A stretch of 64,000 bases of DNA from the NCBI RefSeq assembly GCF_029989365.1, contig NZ_JAPRAQ010000016.1:1-64000 (forward strand), read 5' to 3'. The DNA comes from Bradyrhizobium sp. Arg816 (lineage in GTDB: Bacteria; Pseudomonadota; Alphaproteobacteria; Rhizobiales; Xanthobacteraceae). This document shows, piece after piece, positions 51,677-60,524 of this stretch. The translations under genes and the position numbers were made by a program. The notes beneath the pieces were generated by a model that was given only the letters and a program-made list of their open reading frames with translations, did no database searches and was not told the DNA's origin. Positions within the stretch are counted from its first letter, which is position 1, and the number at the start of each line of letters is the position of its first letter.

Positions 51677-52211
51677 GACCGTGACTTCAGCTTTTGGCCC
51701 GAAGGCGATGTTCGCGATGACGTCCGAAGAGTCAGCCGTTGAGGTCAGACCGGACATGGTGCGGCAGGCGCTGTGGTAAGCTGCAACGCTCTGGCCCGAG
51801 CGGAGACAACGGTCACGGCAGACCTGAGTTTGGCTAGATCGGCTCCGCTGAGACCGACGCGAGCGGTCGTAAAGCGGATTGCGATTGTCCATCCCAGCGA
51901 ACCGTGCTCGGGTCTTGCGACGTCGCGGCCTCGAGATGCTTGGGAGCGGCGTGCGCGCGGGCGCCGGTCTCGATGCGCTAACGCGCGAAGATGCCTCGTT
52001 TAGCGATAGTTGCGCGATATGGCGCCCGCCCTGTTCCTCGGCAGGAGGCGCATCACAACCGCAACTTCCAATTTAGGCAATCTTGGCGACGCGGCCGAGA
52101 CTGGCCGCACCTGCGCCACAGGTGCGCCCCATTGTCATCCCCTCGCCTCCTTAATCTGCGTGCCAAGTCGGGGACATAAATGGGGGGACCGCGGCCGCGC
52201 GGCTGGCGACA
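51677..52211. other. Spacer of 535 bases without a gene
   Basis: No coding frame with a ribosome site or family match is visible. One copy of the dispersed GACCC-type repeat lies at 51691-51714. The 3' part precedes the lytic transglycosylase TTG start and may hold its promoter. Confidence 0.45.
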
Positions 52212-53273
52212 TTGAAGATTTGGCAAGCAAGCTGTATTGCCGGCGCGCTGACAGCGACTTCGCTTGCCGCGATTGGTCAGATCACGTTACCGCGCCCAAG
52301 CATCGCAACGCCGAATGCAAGAGTGGCTGATGCATTCAGCGGCATCCCGCTGAATGTGACGACGGTCCTGACAAATGCCGGCGCCGCGTTTCCGGCCCCA
52401 GCCATCGAGACGAAATTCGATACAGGATTGTCGGCTAATGCGATCGTTGCGGCGGGATTCAGCGCCGCGGCGCCGGACTCGGTGCCGCCGTCCGGTGTAA
52501 CCACTTCGCAAGGGCCAATGTTGCAGGTCGCCAGCCTTGAGGCAGCGTCGCCCGAGAACTCGGCAACGCTACTGCAGGACCGTCCGCCCGTTGCTTCGCC
52601 CAATCCGGGCGAAGGCAAATCGTCGTATCTCAAATATTACGTCTACTCGGAAATTCCGCCGCCGGAGAAACCCGCAAAGATCGCCTTGTCGGCGTTGAGC
52701 GACGTTCCGCTCGGAACGCCCGTCCAGGAGATCGAACGTGCAGCCGAAGCGTTCGGTGTCGATGTCAATTTCATGAAGGCGGTCGCCAAAATCGAATCCG
52801 ATTTCAATCCCAAGCAACGCACCGGCTCCTATATCGGCCTGTTCCAGCTGAGCAAGTTTGAATTCAGCAAATATGGATCGGGCGACATCCTCAATCCTCG
52901 CGACAACGCTATGGGTGCCGCCTACAAGTTTCTCAGCGAGGCTGCGCTATTCGAAATACTGACGCAGAAGAAGCCGACCTTTTCCGACCTTTACCTGATC
53001 CACCAGCAGGGCTGGGAAGGAGCCGCCCAACACATCAGCCGTCCGCAGCGGATTGCCTGGAAGTCGATGTGCGCAACCCAGGAGGGCTCGGCGAAGGGCG
53101 AGCGATGGTGCAAGCGCGCTATCTGGGGTAACACGCTGCCTGCGGTCAAACGCGAATGGAAGTCTGTCGATAGTCTCACCTCGGGTGCGTTCGTGGCGAT
53201 GTGGCGGGACCGCGTCGACACGCTCTATGCCCGCTATCCTGTGCTAACTGCGGCGGCCGAACGCCCGAGATAG
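52212..53273 (+). CDS. Lytic transglycosylase (SLT-like)
   Basis: A 353-residue exported protein. Signal peptide MKIWQASCIAGALTATSLAA. A low-complexity Ser/Ala/Pro segment (30-140) precedes the SLT domain at about 165-280. The catalytic Glu195 is in KIESDFNPKQRTG followed by IGLFQLSKFEF; IHQQGWEGAAQH follows as in the family. It cleaves peptidoglycan with formation of 1,6-anhydro ends. The start is TTG 52212, the first possible start in the open frame, without a good ribosome site. Confidence 0.8.
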   Translation: MKIWQASCIAGALTATSLAAIGQITLPRPSIATPNARVADAFSGIPLNVTTVLTNAGAAFPAPAIETKFDTGLSANAIVAAGFSAAAPDSVPPSGVTTSQGPMLQVASLEAASPENSATLLQDRPPVASPNPGEGKSSYLKYYVYSEIPPPEKPAKIALSALSDVPLGTPVQEIERAAEAFGVDVNFMKAVAKIESDFNPKQRTGSYIGLFQLSKFEFSKYGSGDILNPRDNAMGAAYKFLSEAALFEILTQKKPTFSDLYLIHQQGWEGAAQHISRPQRIAWKSMCATQEGSAKGERWCKRAIWGNTLPAVKREWKSVDSLTSGAFVAMWRDRVDTLYARYPVLTAAAERPR

Positions 53274-53583
53274 AACAGCTTGCGACTGCCCACACGCACA
53301 CCCCTTAGCCCACATTCGTTTCGTCGAGAAACTGTGTCGGCAATCTAGTTTCCGGCGCCGGGTAGGTTTGCGTTCCGCTTAGAGACTGGGTGGTTGTTCG
53401 GCTCCGGCGGCCGGATGATCCAACACCTCGACCGGTGCCGCTCCGCGGCCCGGACTGCTAGATTATTCACAGGCAATCACGTCCGCCGATGGCCCTTAAC
53501 AGACCTATGGACGCTGTAGTGGATTTGTCGGCTGCTGACCCAACTGAGACATTGGCGCGAGGCTTCTGTCCCGCGTTTTGTGT
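53274..53583. other. Spacer downstream of the transglycosylase
   Basis: A 310-base spacer holding a copy of the dispersed GACCC-type repeat (53534-53555). No gene or terminator is recognised. Confidence 0.4.
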
Positions 53584-53802
53584 TTAGGACCACGGCGGCT
53601 CTTCGCTCTTCCCGACCGCCTCGTGGTGGGTCGTGACACCCGCCGAACGCAAGCCGGTCAGCAATACGGTTCTCACAGAGGCCGGATCGAATCCAATATC
53701 CTTGGCGTTTGGTGGATGAGCCTCGCTGCCCTTCAACCGGAGCGCCAAGTGCAATTGCTCGCAAAGGTGCTGAACGACGAGATTGACCTGATCGTCAGTC
53801 AT
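53584..53802 (-). CDS. Small protein of unknown function
   Basis: A 72-residue frame starting MTDDQVNLVVQHLCEQLHLALRLKG with amphipathic helices and an AGGAAAGG ribosome site about 8-14 bases before ATG 53802. The helix pattern and SD make it more probable than the overlapping plus-strand frame. No family recognised. Confidence 0.5.
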   Translation of the reverse strand: MTDDQVNLVVQHLCEQLHLALRLKGSEAHPPNAKDIGFDPASVRTVLLTGLRSAGVTTHHEAVGKSEEPPWS

Positions 53803-53920
53803 GATCTGCCTTTCCTGCTACATCTTGCTACCGAACCATGTAGCACACATGAAAATAGGGCGGTACGCGATTGGACCGCGCCAAGGATCAACCCCACGCG
53901 ATGGCTCATGGGCGGGCCCC

Positions 53921-53947
53921 AAAAATCGTCCGCCCGTCAGGGCGGAC
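53921..53947 (-). terminator. Intrinsic terminator of the peptide ABC operon
   Basis: On the minus strand, GTCCGCCC-N4-GGGCGGAC is an 8-base perfect stem followed by GAUUUUU, about 63 bases beyond the last gene (54010) of the operon. Confidence 0.85.
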
Positions 53948-54009
53948 CGGGCGTGACTAGCGGGCCACTGGAGCGACGCTTCTGACCGCGACGAACGCGC
54001 CTTCCATCC

Positions 54010-55062
54010 CTAGGGATGCCCGCCCTCGGTCGAAGCCAATTGCATCTGCCCCGCAATCTCGTCAGCCCGCCAGCATCGCACCGCGTGCCCGTCGGCTCGC
54101 GTTTCCAGCACCGGCCCCGGCTCGTGGCGACACACGGCCTCCGCGTACCGACAACGCGGGCTGAAGGCGCATCCGTTCGGCGGATTGAGCGGATTGGGGA
54201 GATCGCCCCCTGTCGTCGCTAGCGGTGCATGACGCAGCGGATCGGGGATGGCGGCGATCAGGGCTTGCGTGTACGGGTGCGCCGGCCGCTCGAAAATCTC
54301 GCGCCAGTCGCCATTCTCGACGATGCGGCCGAGATACATGACGGCGACGCGGTCGCTCATGTGCTCGACGACGCCGAGGTCGTGGCTGATCATGATATAG
54401 GAAAGACCAAGCGTCTCCTTCAGTTCCAGCAACAGGTTGATGATCTGGGCGCGGATCGAGACGTCGAGCGCCGACACGGGCTCGTCGCAGATGACGATTT
54501 TGGGATTGAGAATCAGGGCGCGGGCAATCCCGATGCGCTGGCGCTGGCCGCCGGAGAATTCATGCGGATAGCGGTCGGCCTGCTCCGGCCGCAGGCCCAC
54601 ATGCCGCAGCATCATCGCAACACGGTCCTCGATCTCGCTTTTTGCGGTCACGCCATGCACACGCAGGGGATCTTCAAGCGTGCGGCGGACGGTCTGGCGG
54701 GGATTGAGCGAGGCGTAGGGATCCTGAAAGACGATCTGCACGGTGCGGGCCAGCGACTTTCGGTCGCCGGATTGCCTGTTCGTCACCACCTGCCCGTCCA
54801 GCACGATGCGACCGCGCGTCGGCGTCAACAGACCCAGGATCGACAATGCGACCGTCGACTTGCCCGAGCCGGACTCGCCGACGAGGCCGAGGCATTCGCC
54901 TCGTCTCAGCCTGAGATCGACACCGTCGACGGCACGGAGCACCCGCCGGCTGCGGCCGAGCCAGCCGCCCCCCATCGGAAAATGAACCGCGAGATCTTCG
55001 ACGCTGAGAATGACATCGTCGTCCGGCCTCGCATCACTCCGCATGGATTGCGGCTCATGCAT
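54010..55062 (-). CDS. Peptide ABC transporter ATP-binding protein (DppF/OppF type)
   Basis: A 350-residue ABC ATPase with Walker A GESGSGKST, signature FSGGQRQRIGIARAL, Walker B KIVICDEPVSALD and the C-terminal oligopeptide-type Cys-containing motif (NGCAFSPRCRYAEAVCRHE). ATG 55062 overlaps the upstream ATPase stop by eight bases. Last gene of the operon; terminator follows. Confidence 0.93.
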   Translation of the reverse strand: MHEPQSMRSDARPDDDVILSVEDLAVHFPMGGGWLGRSRRVLRAVDGVDLRLRRGECLGLVGESGSGKSTVALSILGLLTPTRGRIVLDGQVVTNRQSGDRKSLARTVQIVFQDPYASLNPRQTVRRTLEDPLRVHGVTAKSEIEDRVAMMLRHVGLRPEQADRYPHEFSGGQRQRIGIARALILNPKIVICDEPVSALDVSIRAQIINLLLELKETLGLSYIMISHDLGVVEHMSDRVAVMYLGRIVENGDWREIFERPAHPYTQALIAAIPDPLRHAPLATTGGDLPNPLNPPNGCAFSPRCRYAEAVCRHEPGPVLETRADGHAVRCWRADEIAGQMQLASTEGGHP

Positions 55063-56035
55063 GGTGGTAACACCGGACGAAACCGCCGGCCTCCAGCAAA
55101 TCCGTCTGCGGCGCAACCGTGCGGCAAATCCCGGTGGCCTGCGTACAGCGCGGATTGAACCGGCAGCCCTCCGGGAAATTCGTGATGGCTGGAACCACGC
55201 CCGCGATCTCCTTGAGCCTGGTGCGGCCAAGCGCGGCCCGACTGCCCAGCCGCGGCAGCGAGGCGACCAGGCCCTGCGTATAGGGATGCGAAGGCGCTCG
55301 AAAGATATCGGCCGAGCCGCGCTCCTCGACGATGCGGCCGGCATACATGACGGCGACGCGGCGGCAGACATTGGCGACGAGGCCGAGATCGTGGCTGATC
55401 ATCAGGATCGCCGTCCCCCTCTCGGCGCACAGATTGCGCATCAGCTCGATGATTTCGGCCTGCACGGTCACGTCGAGCGCGGTGGTCGGTTCGTCGGCGA
55501 TCAGAAGATCCGGACCGCATGCGAGCGCAATGGCGATCATGACGCGCTGACGCATGCCGCCGGACAGCTGGTGCGGGTAATCGTTGACGCGCCGCTCCGG
55601 TGCGGGGACGCGGACGCTCGCCAGCGCCTCGACCGCCAGCTTATTGGCTTCCCGCCAGCTCTTGCCCTTGTGCAGCACGAACATCTCGGCGATCTGCCGC
55701 CCCACCGGCGAGACCGGGTTCAGCGCCGTCATCGGCTCCTGGAAGATCATGGCGATGCGATTGCCACGCAGCTCCCGCTGCCTGGCCGCGGAAAGGTGCT
55801 GGATCTCCCGCCCCTCAAACCGGATGACGCCGCCGCCGATCGACAACGGTTGCCGCAACAGCCCGATCAAGGCGAGCGCCGTGATGCTCTTGCCACAGCC
55901 GGATTCGCCGACCAGCCCGAATGTCTCGCCTCGATCGATGCGGAATGAAATACCCTCGGCCGCCGCGACGCGCCTCACCCCGTCGTCGAGATCGATGCGC
56001 AAATCCTCGACTTCGATCAGCGGCGCGCCCGTCAT
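55055..56035 (-). CDS. Peptide ABC transporter ATP-binding protein (DppD/OppD type)
   Basis: A 326-residue partner ATPase: Walker A GESGCGKSI, signature QLSGGMRQRVMIAIAL, Walker B LLIADEPTTALD, and the terminal GCRFNPRCTQATGICR block. The Walker A ends in Ser-Ile where Ser/Thr is usual, as in OppD proteins. ATG 56035 overlaps the permease stop by four bases (ATGA). Confidence 0.93.
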   Translation of the reverse strand: MTGAPLIEVEDLRIDLDDGVRRVAAAEGISFRIDRGETFGLVGESGCGKSITALALIGLLRQPLSIGGGVIRFEGREIQHLSAARQRELRGNRIAMIFQEPMTALNPVSPVGRQIAEMFVLHKGKSWREANKLAVEALASVRVPAPERRVNDYPHQLSGGMRQRVMIAIALACGPDLLIADEPTTALDVTVQAEIIELMRNLCAERGTAILMISHDLGLVANVCRRVAVMYAGRIVEERGSADIFRAPSHPYTQGLVASLPRLGSRAALGRTRLKEIAGVVPAITNFPEGCRFNPRCTQATGICRTVAPQTDLLEAGGFVRCYHHA

Positions 56036-56853
56036 GTCCGCCGGCTCCGCGACTGGGGATCGAGAATGTCGCGCAGGCCGTCGCCGAGCAGGTTGAGGCC
56101 GAGCACCGTCAGGAAGATGGCAAGGCCCGGAAAGACCGAGAGCCACGGCGCCGTCGTGATCTGCTCGCGAGCATCCGACAACATGCTGCCCCAGCTCGGA
56201 AAGGGCGGGCGGACGCCGAGGCCGAGGAACGACAAGGCGGCTTCGGACAGGACCGCGCTGCCCATGCCGAGCGTGCCGATCACGACGATAGGTCCGAGCA
56301 TGTTCGGCAAGAGCTGCGTGATCATGATCCTGAGATCACCGTAGCCGAGCACGGTCGCCGCCTGCACATAGCCCTGGCTCCTCAGCGACAGCGCCGAGGC
56401 CCGTGCGATCCGGCAGGTAAAGGACCAGTTGGTCAGGCCGAGCGCGATCAGCAGGCTCGTGAGGCCGGGGCCAAGCACCGCCATGATGGCGAGCGCGAAG
56501 ATCAGCGAGGGGATTGCGAGCATCAGATTGGTCAGGCCGTTGACGAAATCGTCCCACCAGCCGCCCCAATAGCCCGCGCTCAAGCCCAGCGCGACGCCGA
56601 TGACGCTGTTGATGAGCTGCGAGACGATACCGACGGTCAGCGAGACGCGCGCGCCGTAGACGACGCGGGAATAGATGTCGCGGCCCTGGTCGTCGGTGCC
56701 GAACCACCAGGTCCAGCTCGGAGGCTCCTCCGCGTTCATGAGGTTGGCGTCCAGGACGGGATCGGTGTGCGCCAGCCAGGGCGCGAGCAGGCCAACCAGG
56801 ATCGCGAGCGCGAACAACGCGCCACCGATGATGAGATTGGCGCGGAGCTTCAT
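56032..56853 (-). CDS. Peptide ABC transporter permease (DppC/OppC type)
   Basis: A 273-residue six-helix permease: N-terminal helix (LIIGGALFALAILVGLLAPWL), FGTDDQGRDIYSRVVYGARVSLTVG motif and the EAA-like loop before LLPNMLGPIVV. Start ATG 56853 overlaps the DppB-type stop by four bases (ATGA). Third of five overlapping genes. Confidence 0.93.
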   Translation of the reverse strand: MKLRANLIIGGALFALAILVGLLAPWLAHTDPVLDANLMNAEEPPSWTWWFGTDDQGRDIYSRVVYGARVSLTVGIVSQLINSVIGVALGLSAGYWGGWWDDFVNGLTNLMLAIPSLIFALAIMAVLGPGLTSLLIALGLTNWSFTCRIARASALSLRSQGYVQAATVLGYGDLRIMITQLLPNMLGPIVVIGTLGMGSAVLSEAALSFLGLGVRPPFPSWGSMLSDAREQITTAPWLSVFPGLAIFLTVLGLNLLGDGLRDILDPQSRSRRT

Positions 56854-57773
56854 GCGTATCTGATCCTGGGATCGATCACGCCGTAGAGCACGTCGATCAG
56901 CAGATTGATCGCGAGAAAGGCCAGCACCACCACGAGAATGGAGCCCTGGACGGCAGGAATGTCGCGCTGGAGCACACTGTCGACAAGCAGCGAACCGATG
57001 CCCGGCCAGGAGAATAGTTTCTCGACCACGACCGCCTGCCCCATCAACCCACCGAACTGAAGGCCGACGGTGGTGAGAATGATGACGAGCGCGTTGCGCA
57101 TCACATGCCACTTCACGACACGGGTCTCGCTCATGCCCTTCGAGCGCGCGGTGCGGACGAAATCAGCGGTCATGATCTCGAGGACCGCGGCGCGCGTCGT
57201 GCGGGCAAATAGCGCCATCGGCGAGACGCCGAGCGTCACGGCCGGCAGCAGCAGATATTTCAGCCCTCCATCGCCATAGCCGAAGCTCGGCAGCCAGCCG
57301 AGCTTCAACGCAAACAGATACATCAAAACCAGCCCGAGCCAGAATTTGGCAATGGAAAGGCCCGACACCGCCAGGACCATGGCAAGCGTATCGACGATGC
57401 CCCCTGGTTTCAGCGCTGCAATGAAACCAAGTGGAACACCGATCAGAATCGCAAACGTCATGGCCGTGAAGATGAGCTGCAGCGTCGGCCATGCCCGTTT
57501 GGCGATCATGGTCGTGACAGGCTCGCGGGTCCGGAACGAGGTGCCGAAATCACCTGTTACGAGCTTGGCGATGTAGACGCCGAAGCGCAGATAGAGGGGA
57601 TCGTCGAGGCCGAGCTGCTTCTTCATGCGCAGCTCGACCTGGGGATCGCTGTCGTCGCTCATGGACGAGACGATGCTGCCGGGAACGACGCTGAACAGCA
57701 CGAAGACCAGCAGCACGACGGCGAGCACGGTCGGAATGGTTTGCAGGAGACGGCGGAGCAGGAACGAGAGCAT
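56850..57773 (-). CDS. Peptide ABC transporter permease (DppB/OppB type)
   Basis: A 307-residue permease with LLRRLLQTIPTVLAVVLLVFVLF at the N-terminus, GDFGTSFRTREPV and the VVEKLFSWPGIGSLLVDSVLQRD segment typical of DppB. It lies 60 bases downstream of the substrate-binding protein gene; the spacer has no terminator, consistent with one transcript. Confidence 0.93.
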   Translation of the reverse strand: MLSFLLRRLLQTIPTVLAVVLLVFVLFSVVPGSIVSSMSDDSDPQVELRMKKQLGLDDPLYLRFGVYIAKLVTGDFGTSFRTREPVTTMIAKRAWPTLQLIFTAMTFAILIGVPLGFIAALKPGGIVDTLAMVLAVSGLSIAKFWLGLVLMYLFALKLGWLPSFGYGDGGLKYLLLPAVTLGVSPMALFARTTRAAVLEIMTADFVRTARSKGMSETRVVKWHVMRNALVIILTTVGLQFGGLMGQAVVVEKLFSWPGIGSLLVDSVLQRDIPAVQGSILVVVLAFLAINLLIDVLYGVIDPRIRYA

Positions 57774-57833
57774 CCAGGCTTTTCCTCTCTCCCCCCACCG
57801 CTCGTCGCGATGGAGGGAGCGCGAGAGCGCATG

Positions 57834-59423
57834 TCACTTCGCGGGCGAGGTCTCGTCGACCCAGAGATCTTCGACGTTCTGATGGGTCAGCTCCGTCGCA
57901 TTGAGCTGAACGCCCTTGAGCCACGGCTGCACCGCCATGACCGCCTTGTTGTAGTTGAAGAACCAGACCGGCGCTTCCTCATAGAGCAGCGCATTGGCCT
58001 TTTGCAGCAGCTCGGTGCGCTTTGCGGCATCGTCGGCCTGCCCTGCCGCATCGATCAGCTTGTCGAAATCGGCATTCTTGTAGTTCATGTAGTTGCAGGC
58101 CGGCTGCGGCGTCGAGGAGTGGAAGCATTTGAGCGCGGCCTGCGGATCCGGGCCGGTCGCCTGCGAATAGATGAAGGCCTGGTAGTCGCCGCTGCGCACC
58201 ACTTCCGCCAGCACCGCGGTCTCGACCTGCTTGACCTTCGCCTTGATGCCGACCTTGTCCAGCATCGGGATCACGGCCGAGACGATCGGCAGGCCCCAGC
58301 TTTCGTTCTGGCTGGTGGTCCATTCGAACTCGAAGCCGGAGGGATAGCCGGCCTCGCTAAGCAGCTGTTTGGCCTTGGCGGGATCGTAGGGATAAGGCTT
58401 CATCGCCTTGTCGTAAGCGGGCGAGGTCAGCGGCAGCCAGCTGGTGGCGCGATAGGCTTTGCCTTTGACCAGCTTGTTGATGATGAGGTCGGTATCGATC
58501 GCGTAATTGATCGCCTGCCGGACGCGCTTGTCGGTGAACGGCTTGAACGAGGGATTCATGCCCATGTAGCGCGTGAAGACCTCGGCGACCTCGACGATGG
58601 TGCCCTTGAGGTCGGCGTCGGACTGATAGGCGACGTATTGCGCAGGGCCCAGCACCGAGGTGTCGATCTCCTTGTTGCGGAAGGCGACATCGCGCGCCGC
58701 GGCCTCACCCATGATCGACACGATGACCTTGTCGGCGTAGGGCTTGCCGGGCTTGTAGAACCGGTCCCACCGCTCCAGAACGATGCGCGAACCCGGCACG
58801 TGCTCGACGAATTTGAAGGGCCCGAGACCGATCGGCTTCTGGATGAAGCTCTCCTTGGCGGCCTCGTCGGCGGGATAGATCGAGGTCAGCGCCGTGAAGA
58901 AGTAGAAGCCCGGATCGACTTTCTCGGTCAGCTTCATCTCAACGGTGAAGTCGTCGATCTTCTTGAGGCCGGAGATCTCCTTGGCCTGGCCCTTCTCGAC
59001 CGCGGCCGCGCCCTCGATCACGCGGACAAACCGCGCGCCGGGATAGGCCTTGGTGCCGTCCATGATGCGGTTGTAGGACCAGATGACGTCGTCGGCCGTC
59101 ATCTTGCGGCCGTTGTGGAAATAGGCGTCGTCGCGCAGCTTGAAGGTGTGAACGAGACCGCCGCCCGAGACCACGTCCTCCTTGGCGAGCTCCAGAACCG
59201 GCTTGCCCTCCGCGGAATTCCAGATGTAGAGCGACCGGTGCAGCGCCTTGGCGTAGATCTCGTCCTGGGCGCGCTGTGTGGTGTGAATGTCGAGGCTGGT
59301 GAAGCTCGAGCCGTAGGGCGCCGTCATGCGGATGGTTCCGCCCTTGCGCGGCGCCTGGGTCTCTGCCGGGGCGGCGAGCGCCAGACCCAAGCCGGCGACA
59401 ATCGCGATCATCCTGAACATCAT
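57834..59423 (-). CDS. Peptide ABC transporter substrate-binding protein (DppA/OppA type)
   Basis: A 529-residue periplasmic binding protein of family 5: signal peptide (MMFRMIAIVAGLGLALAAPA), then LKDDAYF-like HNGRKMTADDVIWSYNRIMD and the FRNKEIDTSVLGPAQ, VRQAINYAIDTDLIIN and YDPAKAKQLLSEAGYPSGF blocks. It captures di- or oligopeptides or other amino-group substrates. ATG 59423 is chosen (GGGGGAA upstream). First gene of the operon. Confidence 0.93.
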   Translation of the reverse strand: MMFRMIAIVAGLGLALAAPAETQAPRKGGTIRMTAPYGSSFTSLDIHTTQRAQDEIYAKALHRSLYIWNSAEGKPVLELAKEDVVSGGGLVHTFKLRDDAYFHNGRKMTADDVIWSYNRIMDGTKAYPGARFVRVIEGAAAVEKGQAKEISGLKKIDDFTVEMKLTEKVDPGFYFFTALTSIYPADEAAKESFIQKPIGLGPFKFVEHVPGSRIVLERWDRFYKPGKPYADKVIVSIMGEAAARDVAFRNKEIDTSVLGPAQYVAYQSDADLKGTIVEVAEVFTRYMGMNPSFKPFTDKRVRQAINYAIDTDLIINKLVKGKAYRATSWLPLTSPAYDKAMKPYPYDPAKAKQLLSEAGYPSGFEFEWTTSQNESWGLPIVSAVIPMLDKVGIKAKVKQVETAVLAEVVRSGDYQAFIYSQATGPDPQAALKCFHSSTPQPACNYMNYKNADFDKLIDAAGQADDAAKRTELLQKANALLYEEAPVWFFNYNKAVMAVQPWLKGVQLNATELTHQNVEDLWVDETSPAK

Positions 59424-59635
59424 GTGTTCCCCCAACAACGCAGGCATTCCGATCAGGGATTTGATCATTCGCAGCCTGTCGAATGCAAGCTCCGTTTTGG
59501 TGGCAGCCGATGCCGGTTCCTGAGGCAACCGGTTGACGCAGTGCGTCATCGAACGACCGGGACCAGTGAACATTTCTCGTGATCAACGCGACCAAGCTCA
59601 GGATCGTTATCTGAGCCCCAGGGATCGCGGAAAAA

Positions 59636-60511
59636 ATGAATCGCCGAACGCTAGGTATCTTGCTTGCGGGCGGACTGGTCGCCGCCACGGCGGCGATGGC
59701 AAGCCCGGTCACGGCCAGCCTTGGCCGGTACAGCGAGGCGGACAGCATCCGGTTCAGCTGGAGTCGCACCACCGGCGTGAACGACTATCTTGACGAAACG
59801 TGGTGGGCGGTCCGGAGCCATGACACTCCGGATAATTTCGTCGAACGACTGCTCAGCATCCCCGTCGGCGCCGTCGCACGGGGCGCAAGTGCGGGTTTCG
59901 AAGCCAGGGTTTCCCAGGGCACCGGTCTGCCACTGCCCGAGAGCTGGAGCATCGCTACGGCGAAGAATTCGCCGTTCATCACGTCGGTCTACGCCGAGAC
60001 CCCGCGCGATCTCGCGGCCGTGCTCGGCTTCTATCGCGCCGAGCTCGGCAAGCGTGGCTGGATCGAGACGGTGGTCGAACCGGACCGGGCCGTGATCACC
60101 TTCACGACGGCCCGTGGACCGGTCCTGCTCCGGCTTTCCCGTCAGGACGACAGGACAATCGCCGAACTTTCGCTGCGCAAGCCGGGTATCGCGAATGCCG
60201 GCCTCCTGCCGAGGCCGAGGCAGGCAAAGCTGATGCTCGGCAACAAGTCGGACGAGGCGGCGGTCATCACCGTCGCCGACCAGACCGTCAAGCTGGCGGC
60301 GCACGCCGGCGAGAAACTCGCGCACTCGGACTCCGCCGCAGCCGAAATACCGGACAGCCAAAAGATCGATCTGCCGCCCGGCAAGTACAAGGTCGCCCTC
60401 AAGGTCGAGGACGGCATGGTCCAGAGCCGGGAGTTCGAGGTCGCGGCCAACGAGACCTGGGGTCTGCTGGCCGGCACGGACGGCGTCCTGCTGCCGATGC
60501 GGCTTTATTGA
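59636..60511 (+). CDS. Exported protein of unknown function
   Basis: A 291-residue protein with an export signal (MNRRTLGILLAGGLVAATAAMA). The middle has a helix-strand unit DLAAVLGFYRAELGKRGWIE and a beta unit VILLRLSRQDDRTI-like; the C-terminal segment looks like a beta-sandwich (KIDLPPGKYKVALKVEDGMVQSREFEVAANETWGLLAG). I recognise no family. It faces the peptide ABC operon divergently over 212 bases and converges with mtnK (13-base gap). Confidence 0.65.
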   Translation: MNRRTLGILLAGGLVAATAAMASPVTASLGRYSEADSIRFSWSRTTGVNDYLDETWWAVRSHDTPDNFVERLLSIPVGAVARGASAGFEARVSQGTGLPLPESWSIATAKNSPFITSVYAETPRDLAAVLGFYRAELGKRGWIETVVEPDRAVITFTTARGPVLLRLSRQDDRTIAELSLRKPGIANAGLLPRPRQAKLMLGNKSDEAAVITVADQTVKLAAHAGEKLAHSDSAAAEIPDSQKIDLPPGKYKVALKVEDGMVQSREFEVAANETWGLLAGTDGVLLPMRLY

Positions 60512-60524
60512 AGCGCATCGGCCC

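Noticed and set aside
53578..53985. 135-codon plus-strand frame over the 72-residue minus-strand gene
   Set aside because: It crosses a terminator hairpin and lacks a ribosome site; the minus-strand frame is better supported.
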